A DNA stretch of 64,000 bases from Gnetum montanum (GCA_015680685.1 MNCI01006634.1:96653-160652), one strand, 5' to 3'. Shown: positions 22,431-34,900, counted from the first letter of the stretch. The notes: generated from the letters alone by a model not told the origin. Program-made: numbers and translations.

Positions 22431-23984
22431 ACCTTGCTAAATATTTTAGATCTTCTCATTTTAAATTATTCATTGGAGAGATGGCTATCCATGATAACTA
22501 TACAAGTAGCTTCTTAGTTTTTCTACTTTTTTCTTTTACCACTTTTTATTCTACACTTTCTTTGTTTTGATACCATTTTGTTTCACAGTTTGTTATTTTT
22601 CCAAATTTTTGTTTTACAACATCATTATTATGTTTTATGTTTCTTAAATATTTTTACAATTTCTTGTATACTTTACTTTATTTTAGTGTGAATTTTTATT
22701 ATTTTCTAATAAGGATTTTATTGCCAATAAGACACAATGGTGCCATAGCTATTTACTAATGGTGGTTTGTACCTAATGTTTTTGATTGCAAATGTCTAGT
22801 TTCTATTTTTGAATTTTGATGGCTAATGACTAAGACAAGGTTCTCTTTCATGGAACAAGCAGTGAGTCCACATCATCCATCCATCCACCAACTATATGAT
22901 TTTCTTGGTTTTGAAAATATAAGGTCCATTTTTCATTAATAAAACTTTATCAAACTTGTGACCATGGTAGTTTTCAAACTTGGGAAAGATTCAAAGGTTT
23001 GCAAAGGGTGTGACTTCAAGGGGATTCAACACTCTTTGTGCCTCTCTACTTTCTTGAGTGCCTGTGTATTTGCATGGATCTCTTACCTTTCCATGTCAAC
23101 CAATAATAGGAAGTTGAATAAGTCTTTGAATGGTGTGGTTCCCATCCAAAAATTTAGAAAAGAAATAAAAAAAATATGATGGAAATTCAAAGCACACCCC
23201 TTAGATATAATAAATGGGCTACAAGAACTAGTTATGAGACTAGAAATACATGTTATCCATGCCTAAAGGTCCCCTCCAACTAAGGTCCTTTTTCACTTTC
23301 TACTAATTTTTTCTTCTCAAATAAGAAATAGTGTTTGTCTATGGGAGCATTCTTATGTCTTGAGGGGGTGGACTGATCTTGGAATGGTGATGCAAAGTCA
23401 TTGAAAGTGTTTGGTTTTGATTTGGACTAAATATGAACTTTATTAGGTTATTTAACCATATAATCCATAAGGGACTTCATGCAACCATGATTAGAAAACC
23501 CATTCCACTCTTTATTCCATCCATTAATGTTTTTCATAACTCACATCCTTACTACTTTTTATGTTTTTATTTAATGTCTTAATTTGAGATGTTAAAATTC
23601 TTAGGTAGATTATTCTATATCTTTTCCTTAACTTTTTGTAACCATTAATCAACTGTGGGATTCACAGACTCCTTAGTTGAGGTTATGTAAGGGAAATAAA
23701 GGGCATAAGCCTACTATGGGGAGGATCCACTTGCATAGCTCTTGGTTGGGCTAGTTAAGTCCCTTATCCTTGGACATTTTGATAATCAAATATCTTGCAT
23801 TCCCAAAAGGTTGCATCCAATTGTGTACTCCTTAAGGCATTTCTCCAATCATTATCCATATTTTGTGCAATATCAAGCCCTCTTTATGTATCTCATTGTG
23901 TTCTTGGCATTTTGGGCTTCCATTTGACTTTGATTTAATTCAAGAAATCCTTGTATTTTTTGAATTTTGACTTGGTCAATGATG
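22431..23984 (+). other. Gy3 non-coding 3' region
   Basis: It aligns with Gy2 8,700-10,235. It contains a degraded polypurine-like motif (about 22,462-22,485) and a T-rich tract. I see no supported gene. The open frame at 22,958-23,179 is not conserved in Gy2. Confidence 0.55.
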
Positions 23985-24095
23985 ATCAATAGCTATGTTG
24001 ACTAGGCCCAGTCGATGTAACTAATCAAGTCAACTAGGCCCCATCAACAAGGCCTAGTCAACACAATGGAAACATTCTATATATAGAACCCACCA
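23985..24095 (+). promoter_or_regulatory. Internal U3-like promoter module of Gy3
   Basis: Repeated gactaggcc / cagtcgatg / caactaggcc half-sites (about 23,999-24,060) precede a TATA element tatatata at 24,078-24,085. A splice-donor-like aag|gtacgc lies near 24,231 and an acceptor-like gcccacag near 24,558, as in Gy2. Conservation in two copies that have otherwise diverged supports function before decay. Confidence 0.5.
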
Positions 24096-24558
24096 CTCAA
24101 GAATTTTTTGCCATTTTCTTCAAAATCAATGGAAGTTTTTACAATTTTTAGAGCTCAAAACCTTTCAAAGCCCATATCTTTCAAACAATTTATTTGATTC
24201 ACTCCATTCTTCAACCCTACAGCTTTTGAAGGTACGCTTTACATCGTGAGGGCTATAAACCTTAGGTTTTTTATAGAATTTTTTTTAGAATTTTTCTAAC
24301 TTTCCCATGGATTTAATGAATAAAATAATATTCAATCATCAACCTATGAGAGTTAAACCCTTCCAACATACCACGATAATCTATTTAATCAAATAATACT
24401 AAAATAATATTAAAATAATCAAACTAGCCATGATCATAACTTAGCCAAGTGTAACTACCTCAAGGGATAAGGTATTCCAAATGTTTCAAAGTTGCATAAT
24501 AAGTGCTAATCCTTGGTCATGTTGTGATTATAGATCGCATCTAGACTAAAATGCCCAC

Positions 24559-25365
24559 AGGAAGGAGGACCATCTTAACCAAGGGACAAACAACCTAGAG
24601 CTATTATGGAGCAACAAGACCAACCCCAAGAATAGGGAGCATAAACTCATGCATTAGAACCTCCTTATGAGAAGTACAAAGTGAAATCTATCCAATAGAT
24701 TCCTAAGGAAGTGGCTATAACTAAACAATCCCATCGAGATGAGGTGCTAGGACTAGTGCCAAGACTTGAGATCACATTAACTCAAGCCTACCTTGATCAA
24801 GTCAAGCCTTGTGACATTCAATTTTTAATTCTCTAAGAATTGAACTTTGGATCATTCTTAGAACATGATCCACTACAATTCAAGATGTAGTTATAGAACT
24901 TTCCCATGTGTCTAATCATCATTTCCTATGGGGAATGATACATGGAAGAGACATGCCTCTTCTAGAATAGTAAGCAGGTGGGAGTAATTGAGAAGATTAA
25001 GGACGTTAAGGTGTCCTAATTGGTGGAGGCTACTATATAGGCCCTTGGGCTACCTAATATTGGAACAAATTTGGTAAACATCTCTACACAAGTGGATCCA
25101 AAGGAAAAAAAAGAGTGGACCTAGTGATGTTATGAACTAGATGGCAAAGAGTATGGTGCACTCACCTCGGTGAAGCATGTATATTTTAAGATAGTGGCCT
25201 ATCACCTTAATCCAATGGTGAGGTCCAATAAGGTGAGTACCTTATCTACCCATGCATGTGCTTATTTGAGTGAAAAATTCCTTATGAACCTTTCAAAGCT
25301 AATCTATTTGAAGATAGAGAAGCTATTTAAGAAAAATGAACATGGAAGAAAGATTCTATGCTTTC
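24559..25365 (+). pseudogene. Gy3 accessory ORF, 5' part
   Basis: Same protein as in Gy2. The block HVYFKIVAYHLNPMVRSNKV (about 25,175-25,233) matches Gy2 at about 11,455-11,515. The frame is cut at 25,370 by Gy4 and resumes at 30,616. Stops are TAG or TAA, mostly at Gln positions. The shared block fits the plant transposon-type domain suggested for Gy2. Confidence 0.55.
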
Positions 25366-25370
25366 CCTAT

Positions 25371-26238
25371 TAATGAGCATCAAGGTACCCATATGACCAA
25401 CCATATGAATCACAAGCATTCACATGAAATCCAATTGAATTCCATATACTATAATTACTAAGTACACTAGAGCTAAACAGTGTGTGCATGTTGTTTGTTC
25501 ATTTTCTTCCTAGTTCCACTTGTGAAATGCAATTGTATGGTTAAGTGTGACTGAGGCATATGATTTTTATTATTTTTTGTTTTTATGGAATTACTCACCT
25601 AGAAAAAGAATAAAATTAATAGTGATTAAAAGTAAGAGTGATTAATTACTAAGTAAACTATAATCTAATCTAGCCTAACACAAGTAACCATTCCCACTTC
25701 CTGAACACATCCTGAACTTCATGCAAACACTGTTGGGCTATCAAATGCTAATTATTTTTGAGCTACCAAGTGTCACACATATGCTTGAAGGGGGTCATGA
25801 TTGTGTATCTTAATAAGTTTCTTGATTAATCAAAATTGATTACTACATAAATAACATTAATGTAAATTGCATGAAATATAAATGCATGAGAAAGAAAATA
25901 TCAAGTGATGCAAGGAATGGATCAAAGAGCTTGTCTTTATTGCCAATACAATGGTGTGCTTAGGTACATCAATGCTTGAATAAAGATCCTTTTACACTTA
26001 GACCTCCTACTGTGGGTACTTCAAAAATATTCTAACTTTTAAATTGACAAACTGCAAGAGTTTTGCTACTTGACTATCAAAAACTTACTCTTAATTGTGT
26101 GCCTGGTAGACCCAAAAGTAATCCAACAATATCAAATGTATGATATCACATCTTGGGCCATGATATTACATGCCTGATATCGTGCACGTGATATCGTAGC
26201 CACCTGAATATTGGAGCATTGAAAAACAAAATTTATCA
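25371..26238 (-). repeat. Gy4 3' LTR (GATATC type)
   Basis: On the plus strand it runs from taatgag, a mutated family end, to tttatca. Mutated gatatc palindromes lie at about 26,140-26,205, including tgatatcgtgcacgtgatat. The AATAAA signal reads as tttatt near 25,936. The 868 bp length fits the family. The polypurine tract is the adjacent cccacgactaaatgaaaac (reverse strand). Confidence 0.85.
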
Positions 26239-28270
26239 TAATCCCACGACTAAATGAAAACTTGTCCTTGAGTATAGAAGAAGATGAACAAGTCCTTTAC
26301 AAAATATCATAGGGGATGTGGAATTATTTGACTAACCTGTAGAGTGACACAGAGAAAACAAAAAAATACAAAAGTGCTCGAGCATACAATATTACAATGG
26401 TGTACAACATTGGGTGTTCATGATAATAGGAAAGAACACCAACAGATGCAAAGGACATCCAACCCCTCTTGGAAATTGAAGAATGAGGGAGAGGTAGAGG
26501 AGATCCAGTGGTTAGGAACAATCTCCCATGAGTGATATGATTGCATCCTCCTTGGTGATGACAATCCCACTTCTAGTCCATGCTCCCCACTGTAATCACA
26601 ACAAAACCAAAGATTAGTATTTATAGTGTAATAGATAACAGTTGAATACCTTGTTTCGTCAGTGATTTTCTTTGACCAAGTTGTGATTGTGATAGATTAA
26701 TTGCTTGATGTTGTTAATGGAAAGACTGAAAAATGGGTTAAATAAGAGAAGCAATCCATACAATTCAGAAAAATCTTAATACACGGAGTACTAGAAAGAG
26801 GGTATTCACATTGATAAAAAGGGGTTCATCACAAATAGTTGTGAAGGTGCATACAATTGGATGACATGGATGGGATAAATAAAAATAATTTGATTGTAAC
26901 AATGTCTAAGGGTAAAGAACTTAACATAACCAAACTAAAAGGTATGCAAGTGGGTCCTTCCCAAGCAAGCACAAGCCTTTTATGCCCTTTCATAACTTCA
27001 AACTAAAGAGTCTGTGGGCTCCATGGATGATTAATGGTTATGGAAAGTTAAGTGCAAAAACCCAAATTAATTGACTAAGAACTCGACACATCAACAAAAA
27101 CATTGAATTAAAACATGAAACCAATAGTGAGGTGAGACATGGAAAGCATAGATGGATTATAGAGAAAGTGGAATGGAGTTCCTATTTATGGTCACACACA
27201 ATCCCTTATGGAATTGTGATTAACTAACTTGGTAGGATCCTTCCTTAGTCCAGATCAAATCCAACCACTTTTAGTGACTTCGCATTAACATTCTAAGGCT
27301 AGTCCATCCCCTGACACACAAGAATGCTTTTACAAAACAACCATCATTCCAAATTGGAGTAAAGGTAGAAAGTGAGAAAGTGCCTTAGTTAGAGGAGACA
27401 AGACAAGCCTCATAACTAGTTCTTGTAGCCCTTTTATTTGGTCTAAGAGGTGTGCTTTGAATTCCCATGTTTTCTTTTTTGAATGGAAACCACACCATGA
27501 AAAGAACCATGCATTTTTCACATTTATTTTATCCAACAGGTGTGCTTTGAATCCTCATCTTTTTTTTATGATGAGGATCACACCATGCAAGGGCTTATTT
27601 GACTTCCTACTATGAAATGATGCAAAATAGTGAGAAGCTTATGAGAACACTCTTGCACATAGGAAAATAGAAAAACACAAAGAATACCACATCCCTTTGA
27701 AGTCACACCTTGTCCAAACCTTTGATTCCTTTCCAATTTCAAAAAATACACAAGTCACCAATTTATTAAAGTTGTATTAATGAAGAAGAGACTACATCCT
27801 TTGAAAACAAGGAAAACCATAGAGTATGTGGATGGGTGAATGATGTGGACTCATTGCCTATTACATGAAAAGAAACCATGTCCCAGTCATCAATAACAAC
27901 ATTCAAAGTTAAAAACTAGACATTAACAATCAAATTACAAATAAAGCATACCACCATCAAGTAGTGTAATACCATTGTACCTACCACCTTATTAGTAGAA
28001 AAAGTAGGAAAACACATCAAACATCAGAAAACATAACCATAAAAGAAAGTAAAAGGGTAGACAATAGATATTGAAGATATTAACATTGGTGTAAATCAAA
28101 AACTAAGAAACGACCAATAACCTTAAAAATATGAATATGTAAAATAAATATGTAAAACAAAAAGGATGAAAAAAAAACATTGTCAAACCAAAAATGTGTA
28201 AAAAAAAGGTTAAAAACTGAGGAGACACCTAAGGTATTAGTATGGGTGGACATCTCCCCCATGACTAAGT
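26239..28270 (-). other. Gy4 polypurine tract and non-coding 3' region
   Basis: About 2 kb, the same size as in Gy1, and without the accessory ORF. The reverse-strand motif ttagtcatgggggagatg (28,251-28,269) marks the end of pol. An A-rich tract (28,100-28,220 on the plus strand) is the complement of the T-rich tract in the other copies. I see no gene. Confidence 0.6.
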
Positions 28271-28299
28271 TGGAAGGGAGAGATCTAAAATATTGAGTG

Positions 28300-29390
28300 T
28301 GGTTGTCCATTTGACAAGGTGTTTGTTGCATTGGTTGGCTTGGGCTCATAGAAAGGTTTTATTTGTTGAATGTTGACTAGTTGTTTCTTGTCTGGGCTAT
28401 CAGGTTTGTAGATGATCATGGTCCCAAATGGAAAAGTCTCATCAATGATGTACGGTCCTTTCCATAATGTTTAAAATTTGGATCATTGGGGTACATTTCT
28501 AGGATTCCAATAGATAACCTTGTTTCCTGGTTGAAACTTGACTTTTCTTATTTTTATGTCATGACATTTCTTGTTAAATGCCTCATGCATTTCATTGGAA
28601 GATAGGGCCATGAACCAATTTTTTTCTAGCAAATTAAGACTCATTAATCATTCTTTCTGTGCTAGACTTAGATCTAGGTTAAGGTCATAGGCTATAGAGA
28701 GTGTACATAGCTCGGATTGGATGGGCAATGTTGGTAGTTTTCCATACATGAGCTCATAGGGAGAATAACTTATGGGAAGTTTCCATGTGGAGAAATAGGC
28801 CCTAAGGGCATCATTTAATTTAGTTCTCCAGTCCATTTGGTACTTACTAATGGTACATGTTAAAATTTTTGTAATCTCCCAATTAGTGACCTCAACTTGA
28901 CCATTGGCTTGGGGGTGATATAGAGTTGTGAGTTTATGCTCAAACCCCAAACGTTGCATCATTTTTTGGAAAGTGGCATCTATAAAATGAGTTCCATTAT
29001 CAGAAATTAATGCACAAGGTACACCAATCATATTTATGATGTTTTTTTTGTACAAACCAAGTAGCAGTGGTGGATGTACATTCAATGATGGTTGCTACTT
29101 CTGCCCACTTGGTGCAATAGTCAACTGTGAGTATGATATATGTCTTTCCATTTGATAAAGGTACAATGGGACCCATAAATTCAATGTCCTAAATATTGAA
29201 TGGCTCAAGAGGTTGTATCCATTATTGTGGCCTCTCCATTCAAACTATCATTCCACCATCCCTTTGGAAACGATCATAAGCATGGATGAATTGATGTGCA
29301 TCCTTGAAGATTGTTAGCCAATAATACCCTACCATGAGAACCTTCGTGAGCATCCTAGAGAATGCGCAATTAATCTATATGAGGGACACA
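28300..29390 (-). pseudogene. Gy4 integrase
   Basis: On the reverse strand the open stretch 29,085 to 28,648 includes ISDNGTHFIDATF (second catalytic Asp) and HPQANGQVEVTNWE (catalytic Glu). The first catalytic Asp block lies upstream (about 29,165-29,195), and the zinc-binding part near 29,250-29,390 is interrupted. The C-terminal domain runs to about 28,330. This is one of the better-kept integrase cores in the window. Confidence 0.82.
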
Positions 29391-29963
29391 CCAACATACC
29401 AGGCCATTGGGACAAATCTTATAAAGTTTTTCATTAATGTCCATGAAATATTTGACTCGGTGAAGAAAATGTTGTTCCTTTCTAGTGTCTAGCCCTTGCG
29501 GCAGTTCTTGCTTTAGTAGATAAGTGATTATGGTGTCATACCATTTTGGTATATTGGGCATTTGTGCATTAATAGCACCTACAAGGAGAAATTCATTAGG
29601 AAATTTTTCAAATAAAGGATTTTCTTTCTCCTTGTCATTCCATCTTAGTTGCGATAAGTGATCTACGACCACATTCTCCACACCTTTACAATCTACCATC
29701 ATGAGATCGAATTCTTGCAAAATCATGAGCCACCATATGACATGGGAGCTTATCGTTAGTTTGTTCATTAGAAATTTGATGGCGCTATGATCTATGTGCA
29801 CAAACACTTTATAGCGAAGCACATAGTACCTAAACTTCTCTAAAGTGTATGTGTATTGTTCATTCGTTGTCTTCCAAGTCCCACTTGTGGAATGCAATTG
29901 TATGGTTAAGTGTGAATAAGGCATATGATTTTTATTATTTTGTGTTTTTATGGAATTACTCAC
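29370..29963 (-). pseudogene. Gy4 RNase H fused in frame to LTR sequence
   Basis: One open frame of 197 codons starts inside the truncated LTR. It crosses the deletion point near 29,845 and reads into RNase H (KVFVHIDHSAIKFLMN) and the tail that precedes integrase (HLSQLRWNDKE, WYDTIITYLL). The first 40 or so residues are LTR-derived and have no counterpart in the family protein. The RNase H N-terminal half, with its first catalytic Asp, is missing, so activity is not expected. Confidence 0.7.
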
Positions 29964-30615
29964 CTAAAAAAAGAATAAAATTAAGAGTGATTAAAAGTAC
30001 GAGAAATTAATTGCTAATTAAAATATAATCTAATCTAGCCTAACATAAGTAATCATTCCCACTTCCTGGACACATCCTGAACTTCATCCAAACACTATTG
30101 GGCTATCAAATGCTAATCGTTTCTAAGCTACCAAGTGTCACATGTATGCGCGAAGGGGGCCATGATTATGTATCTTAATAAGTTACTTGATTAATTAAAA
30201 TTAATTACTGCATAAATAACATTAACATAAATTGCATGAAATATAAATGAATAAGAAGGAAAATCTCAAGTGCTACAAGGAATGGATCAAAGAGCTTGTC
30301 TTTATTGCCAACAAAATGGTGTGCTCAGGTATATCAAGGATTGAATAAATATCCATTCATGCTTAGACCTCCTATTGTGGGCACTTGGAAAATATTCTAA
30401 CTTTCAAATGGGTAAACTAGAAGAGTTTTGCTACTTGACTACTAAAAACCTACTCTCAATTGTGCACCTAGGTGCTGTATTTATAGACCTAGTAGTAACC
30501 TTGCAATATCAAATGTAGGATATCGCATCTTGGACTGCAATATTGCATACCCGATATTGTGTACTCGATATCGCAGACACCTTGATATCTAAGCATTGAA
30601 AAACATGATTTATCA
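29846..30615 (-). repeat. Gy4 5' LTR, lacking its U5 end
   Basis: It aligns with the Gy4 3' LTR from about 25,498 onward and ends in tttatca next to the cctat duplication. About 100 bp of the U5 end, plus everything up to RNase H, is deleted. Mutated gatatc palindromes are at about 30,505-30,580. Since the two LTRs were identical at insertion, their aligned part could be used for dating. Confidence 0.82.
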
Positions 30616-30620
30616 CCTAT

Positions 30621-32330
30621 CTCATTAGTAAACTATGCAAAAGGGCAAGAATAGCTTACCAGGTCAATAATATAATTAGGCATGCTTCTTCTACCTCTTG
30701 GGAAAAAATGATAAAAGAAAAGACCCGTACCACAACCAAGGAAGAGGAGCAGCAACTAGCACCTCCATCACTCACTCACAAAACCACTCTGGAATCTTGC
30801 GTTGTCCTTGAATGAATGCATGAAATCTAAGAGTAGCTCTTGTATGAGTAGGAGTAGTGAAAAGGAATGAGTGGTGGCAATCTATCTATGTGTCATTCAT
30901 TAATGAGTCACCTAAATAAATTGGCTTGAACCATCAACCAGATGGAGGGAGGTGGGCCAAACCTTTTAGCCTAAAGAATGTAGCTATCTGCAAGATCAAA
31001 TCCTAATGCTCAAGAGGTAACAATCTCTCTCACACAATAGTAGCAATTCCTAGAATCTCTAGGAATACCACTACTTTCTTGGTGCATATGGAGAAGGATG
31101 AGGGGACAACTATCTTGGTGATGTAGCACCATGGGTAGTAGATAGTAGTAGAGATGGTTGCTAATAGAATTTTTGAGGCATTGAATGCACCTACAACATC
31201 TGTACGAAACATTTATGCACTTAGAAATGTATAGATGTTCGTAGGAATAGTTAGCAGTAGATTGAGTGTAGCCCAACATGAGTTGTTGGACTAACTAGTG
31301 GGAACCAGGTAATCGATTCTAAATATCTTTGAAATTTCAAATATAATCACTATGATTTAGTCAGAGCTATTAGAAGCAAGGGAAAAATGTGTTATAATGG
31401 AAGGGAAACTCGAAAAAACCTAGGCTCAAAACCAATGCTCGATTGTGAAGGTTGCTGAATTAAAAGCCTTCCTTGCTAATCTTGTGTTTTTAGCCCTATA
31501 ATAACCCATGATGAAGCTTTTCCAATAGCCTCAAGAAAAGCTCAAAAAGCTTAAGGACATGAAGGAGATGATGATATTTGATCAATCCTTGAATGATATC
31601 ACCATGCATAATATTTAAAAGGCCTTGGATCAAGCTCACCAACAGAATGTCACTTTGATTGTAGAAAATCACTGCCTATAGAATGTTGATGTGTAGAAGT
31701 AGCAAATGAAAGATTTCATCCATCAAATGTAGGAGCAACTAGCTAAAGCAAACACTAAATTGAGGAGATTGACAACCTAAAATATAAATCTCTTCATGGA
31801 GAAAATTTGGGTGCTTCACCAAAAATTTGCAATAGAGGTAGCTGCCTAGAAAAATGAGGCTCTTAAATGTGAGAGAGTAAAAAATCACTATAGAGATCAA
31901 GTTGGTATACAAAATGAGATCAACTAAAAAAATATTCAAATGATGAAGGTGAAAGTTAATAAGGCCCTCTAGTAGCTTAAATAAGGAAGTGATGTCTAGC
32001 AACCTATCTTTGATGAGCTCAATGACTATAACAAGGTGGAGATCCTATGAAGAAGTTGTTCTAGACAATTCCCTATCCTTAGGATCTTCTTACACTAGCC
32101 CATATTTTCCATGAGGTGTATACCATGAATGATCCCAAGAGTAAGAAGGAGAAGATGAAGGAACTATTGGATGCCTTCTCTCTTTAGCTAGAAGTTGTAG
32201 TTGCTATAGGACAATCATAACTTTCTTAAGCACCACATGTACCTGAAGCAGGAGAAGGTCCTTCAGAGCCTTAGGAGCCTCCACTACCTAGGACCATTTG
32301 AACTTCTTCCTCATCTTCACACCATTAGAG
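30621..32330 (+). pseudogene. Gy3 accessory ORF, 3' part (coiled-coil region)
   Basis: It continues the ORF cut at 25,370 and aligns with Gy2 about 11,650-13,690. A segment present in Gy2 (about 13,095-13,425) appears to be deleted near 32,045. The Lys/Glu/Gln-rich helical region is at about 31,400-31,990, and a Pro-rich end with EPPLPRT is at about 32,275-32,300. Stops are frequent. Confidence 0.55.
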
Positions 32331-32507
32331 TAATTGTGTTTGTCATTTTTATCCTTGTGTTTAATTTTGTTGTCCTTAATAGCAAAATTTTGTAAACTCA
32401 AGCACTTATTTCTTGTTCATGTCTATTATGTTTATGTATATCAATAGTTAGTCAATAATCCCATACCTTCCTAAAATTTTGTAAGAAATATTATCCCTCT
32501 TTTATTC

Positions 32508-33429
32508 ATTCAAGGATGAGTTTTTATTTAGTCATGGGGGTATGATGAGTTATGTTTTCTAGGTTACATTGACAAGGCCTCATCGATGTGACCTTGTCAA
32601 TGCAATTGTGTCAACCTTAGATTTGATGCATTGATGTGGTCTCATTAATGTAGTACCTACTTTCACCTTTAAATACGTACTCACTTGTCATGTTTATGGT
32701 ATATTTTTTCATAGTTGTAGTAGAGCTCTTGTTTTTTTCTTACTTGAAAATTAGAATATTTTTCTAAGTGCCCACAGTAGGATTTAAAGAGTGTATAAAT
32801 CCTTATTCATGCACTATTGTACCTAAGCATAGTAGCATGTGCAACAATAAAAATGAGATTCTTGATAAACCTTGTAGCACTTTGAAATAGATTAATTTCT
32901 TACTTATGCATTTAATTTTTTATGCAATTTCCTTTAATGCTTTAAGTAATTAAATAATTAATTAAGCTAAATTAAATAGTGATTAATTGATCACATAAGT
33001 ATGACCACTTTGATCATACACTTGGCACTTGGTAATCCCAATAACACTTAACATTTGGTAACCTATAGCATTAAACATGTTCAAGATGTGTATGACAAGT
33101 GGGAATGTATGCTTATGTTAGGATTAGTTAGGTGTAGCTAGTTAGATTAAATTAGAAATTTAATTATTTTATTTTATACACTATTCTTTAGCCTTAGGTG
33201 ACTTAAAACATAAAACATAAAAATGTTAAGAAACATATGCCTTAGTTGCACTTAACTATACCTTTGCATTTCACAAGTGTAATTGGGAAGATAATGATTA
33301 CAATGATTAGTTTGACTTCCTAAAGACTAATGTACTTAGAAGGCCATACATTCATTGAATTCAAGTAGATCGCTTGCAAATCATTAGTGATTCATATGGT
33401 TGGGCATAAGGTCTACTTGTTGGTCATCA
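32508..33429 (+). repeat. Gy3 polypurine tract and 3' LTR
   Basis: The tract region (tttagtcatgggggta, ending 32,542) precedes the LTR at 32,543-33,429. The LTR starts TGATGAG and ends GTCATCA. U3 holds cattgacaaggcctcatcgatg-like units (about 32,565-32,590). The AATAAA-type signal is near 32,846. The right duplication ttatt follows. Confidence 0.88.
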
Positions 33430-33647
33430 TTATTGAAGAATTTTTTGAAACTAATTTCATCAAAACCTTCCTTGAAGATACATATTGTTAAATATTAGTA
33501 AAAAAAAAAAGAGGATGAGATAACTATTTAAATTCCAATAGAAGAAATCATCCTAGGATTTGTAGCATCTATAGAAAAAAGAACCCAAAATAATTTGACT
33601 ATAATCACACCATGAGGGATAGCCAATGTTATATGTTTAGAAGAATT

Positions 33648-33822
33648 ACAATGGTTGTAAGGTGCTCATTTCTCTAGTTGTAAGGCTTGGGTTTGAGCCT
33701 AAGTGTAATAACTTGAAAACATGTTAAGCTTTTGCTCATCTACTAATCATTCTAAGAGCCTACTTAGAGGGATGACCATCAAGCATTTGGGTGATGAATC
33801 TTTTTCAAAAATGATGGCTATA
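33648..33822 (+). repeat. SINE-like repeat, family II
   Basis: It has a box-B-like gggtttgagccta (about 33,689-33,701) and a body with aagcttttgctcatctacta. It aligns with the reverse complement of about 53,780-53,970. Two separate copies with the same limits suggest a short retroposon. The 3' end could not be set. Confidence 0.5.
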
Positions 33823-33898
33823 GTACAACTTGAACCAACAATCCTCTACTTGGAAATCCTTGTCTAGTAATGAGCTAACCGATTGAGCTATCTATCAA
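33803..33898 (-). repeat. tRNA-derived SINE head (tRNA-like)
   Basis: On the reverse strand, tagctcaatcggttagct matches a tRNA box A and ggttcaagt a box B, about 40 bp apart, as in a tRNA. Flanking pairing expected of a real tRNA is poor, so I read this as a SINE head or tRNA pseudogene. Confidence 0.5.
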
Positions 33899-34261
33899 AA
33901 GAAGGGGGGTTTTGAAACTAGAAATAGATGGGGGTATTGAAACTCAAAATAACTAGAAGTAGATGTGGGCATTAAAACTCAAAATAACTAGAAATAGATG
34001 ACTATATGTATCCTTAGGACATATAACTAACATAAAATTTTGTTAAACATAACAATGTCTCAAATGAGTATAATCATTAAATTTGAATCTATAACTTGCA
34101 AATCACAAGCTACATGGGCTAACCAAGTAGGTAATATATCTTTAGAGAAGAAAGTCTATGTGAGTTAAACTTTTGAAAAGATACCATGGTAAAGAATTGG
34201 ATCAACTGTACTAACAATGAGTGTTGGAACGCCAAAATAAGTATAATATAGTTCAATTACA

Positions 34262-34350
34262 ACTTTATAACTTAACATTGCTTAAGAGAATTAAACTAAT
34301 GACTTTTAGTTGTCAAATCAAGAGTCTTATCGCTAAGCTAACATTTCAAT
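34262..34350 (-). repeat. SINE-like repeat, family I
   Basis: Reverse strand: tgttagcttagcgataagac (box A type) and agtttaattctc (box B type). The same head occurs at 34,810-34,900, 46,695-46,790 and 52,335-52,435. Confidence 0.5.
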
Positions 34351-34809
34351 TGCACTAAAAATAGCACTACAAAATGATTAACCGTATTATGTCTAGCTTG
34401 TATATCATATACATCACTAAAAGACATCCTAAAATATATATTTATCCTAAACTAATATTCAAACTTAACATGTCCTTAAGGGTATTAGCAATGATTCATT
34501 TTGATCCTATTACCACCAACACTTGTACCATTTACATAGAACATATGTAGAAAGAGTTAGCACTCCTTTTGATAAAGAAAACCAAATATTTTACATCTAT
34601 AAGAACAAGGGAAAGGATTGTATGGGATCAAGCTACATCTAAAAATATTAGTATATCATGAATCATCATTAATATAATTATCAATCAAATAATTCTTCAC
34701 ATGTATTGTACCCAAATATTAGGACTTCTACAAGACTATTTTCGAGAGGTATTAGGACCTAACATTTTGTTAATAATATTTTTCCTTGAGATATATAGTA
34801 CCATTAAAT

Positions 34810-34900
34810 TTTATAACTTAGCATTGCCTACTAGAATTGAATCCATAATTTGAAGTCTTCAAATTAAGAGTCTTACTACTAGGCTAGAATTTCATTTATG
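34810..34900 (-). repeat. SINE-like repeat, family I
   Basis: Reverse strand: tagcctagtagtaagactc as box A and ggattcaattctagtaggca covering box B, followed by the family tail atgctaagttataaaa. This is one of the clearer copies of the head. Confidence 0.5.

Larger units (their letters stand above)
25371..30615 (-). mobile_element. Gy4: nested reverse-strand Gypsy element with large 5' internal deletion
   Basis: It is flanked by cctat on both sides (25,366-25,370 and 30,616-30,620), and the Gy3 accessory ORF continues across it, proving insertion into Gy3. Read on the reverse strand it has a truncated 5' LTR (29,846-30,615), RNase H, integrase, a short non-coding 3' region and a full 3' LTR (25,371-26,238). 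The U5 end, primer site, gag, protease and RT are gone. Its LTRs are the GATATC type, like Gy1. Confidence 0.88.
15375..33429 (+). mobile_element. Gy3: full-length Athila/Tat-like Gypsy element interrupted by Gy4
   Basis: Both LTRs are present (15,375-16,274 and 32,543-33,429) and are flanked by ttatt (15,370-15,374 and 33,430-33,434), the 5 bp target-site duplication expected for this class. Internal order is PBS, gag, protease, RT, RNase H, integrase, non-coding region, internal promoter-like module, accessory ORF, polypurine tract. Without the nested Gy4 and its duplicated target it is about 12.8 kb. All frames are decayed, so the insertion is old. Confidence 0.9.

Noticed and set aside
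33803-33898. Functional tRNA gene
   Set aside because: Box A and box B are present, but I could not form convincing acceptor and anticodon stems; a SINE head is more likely.
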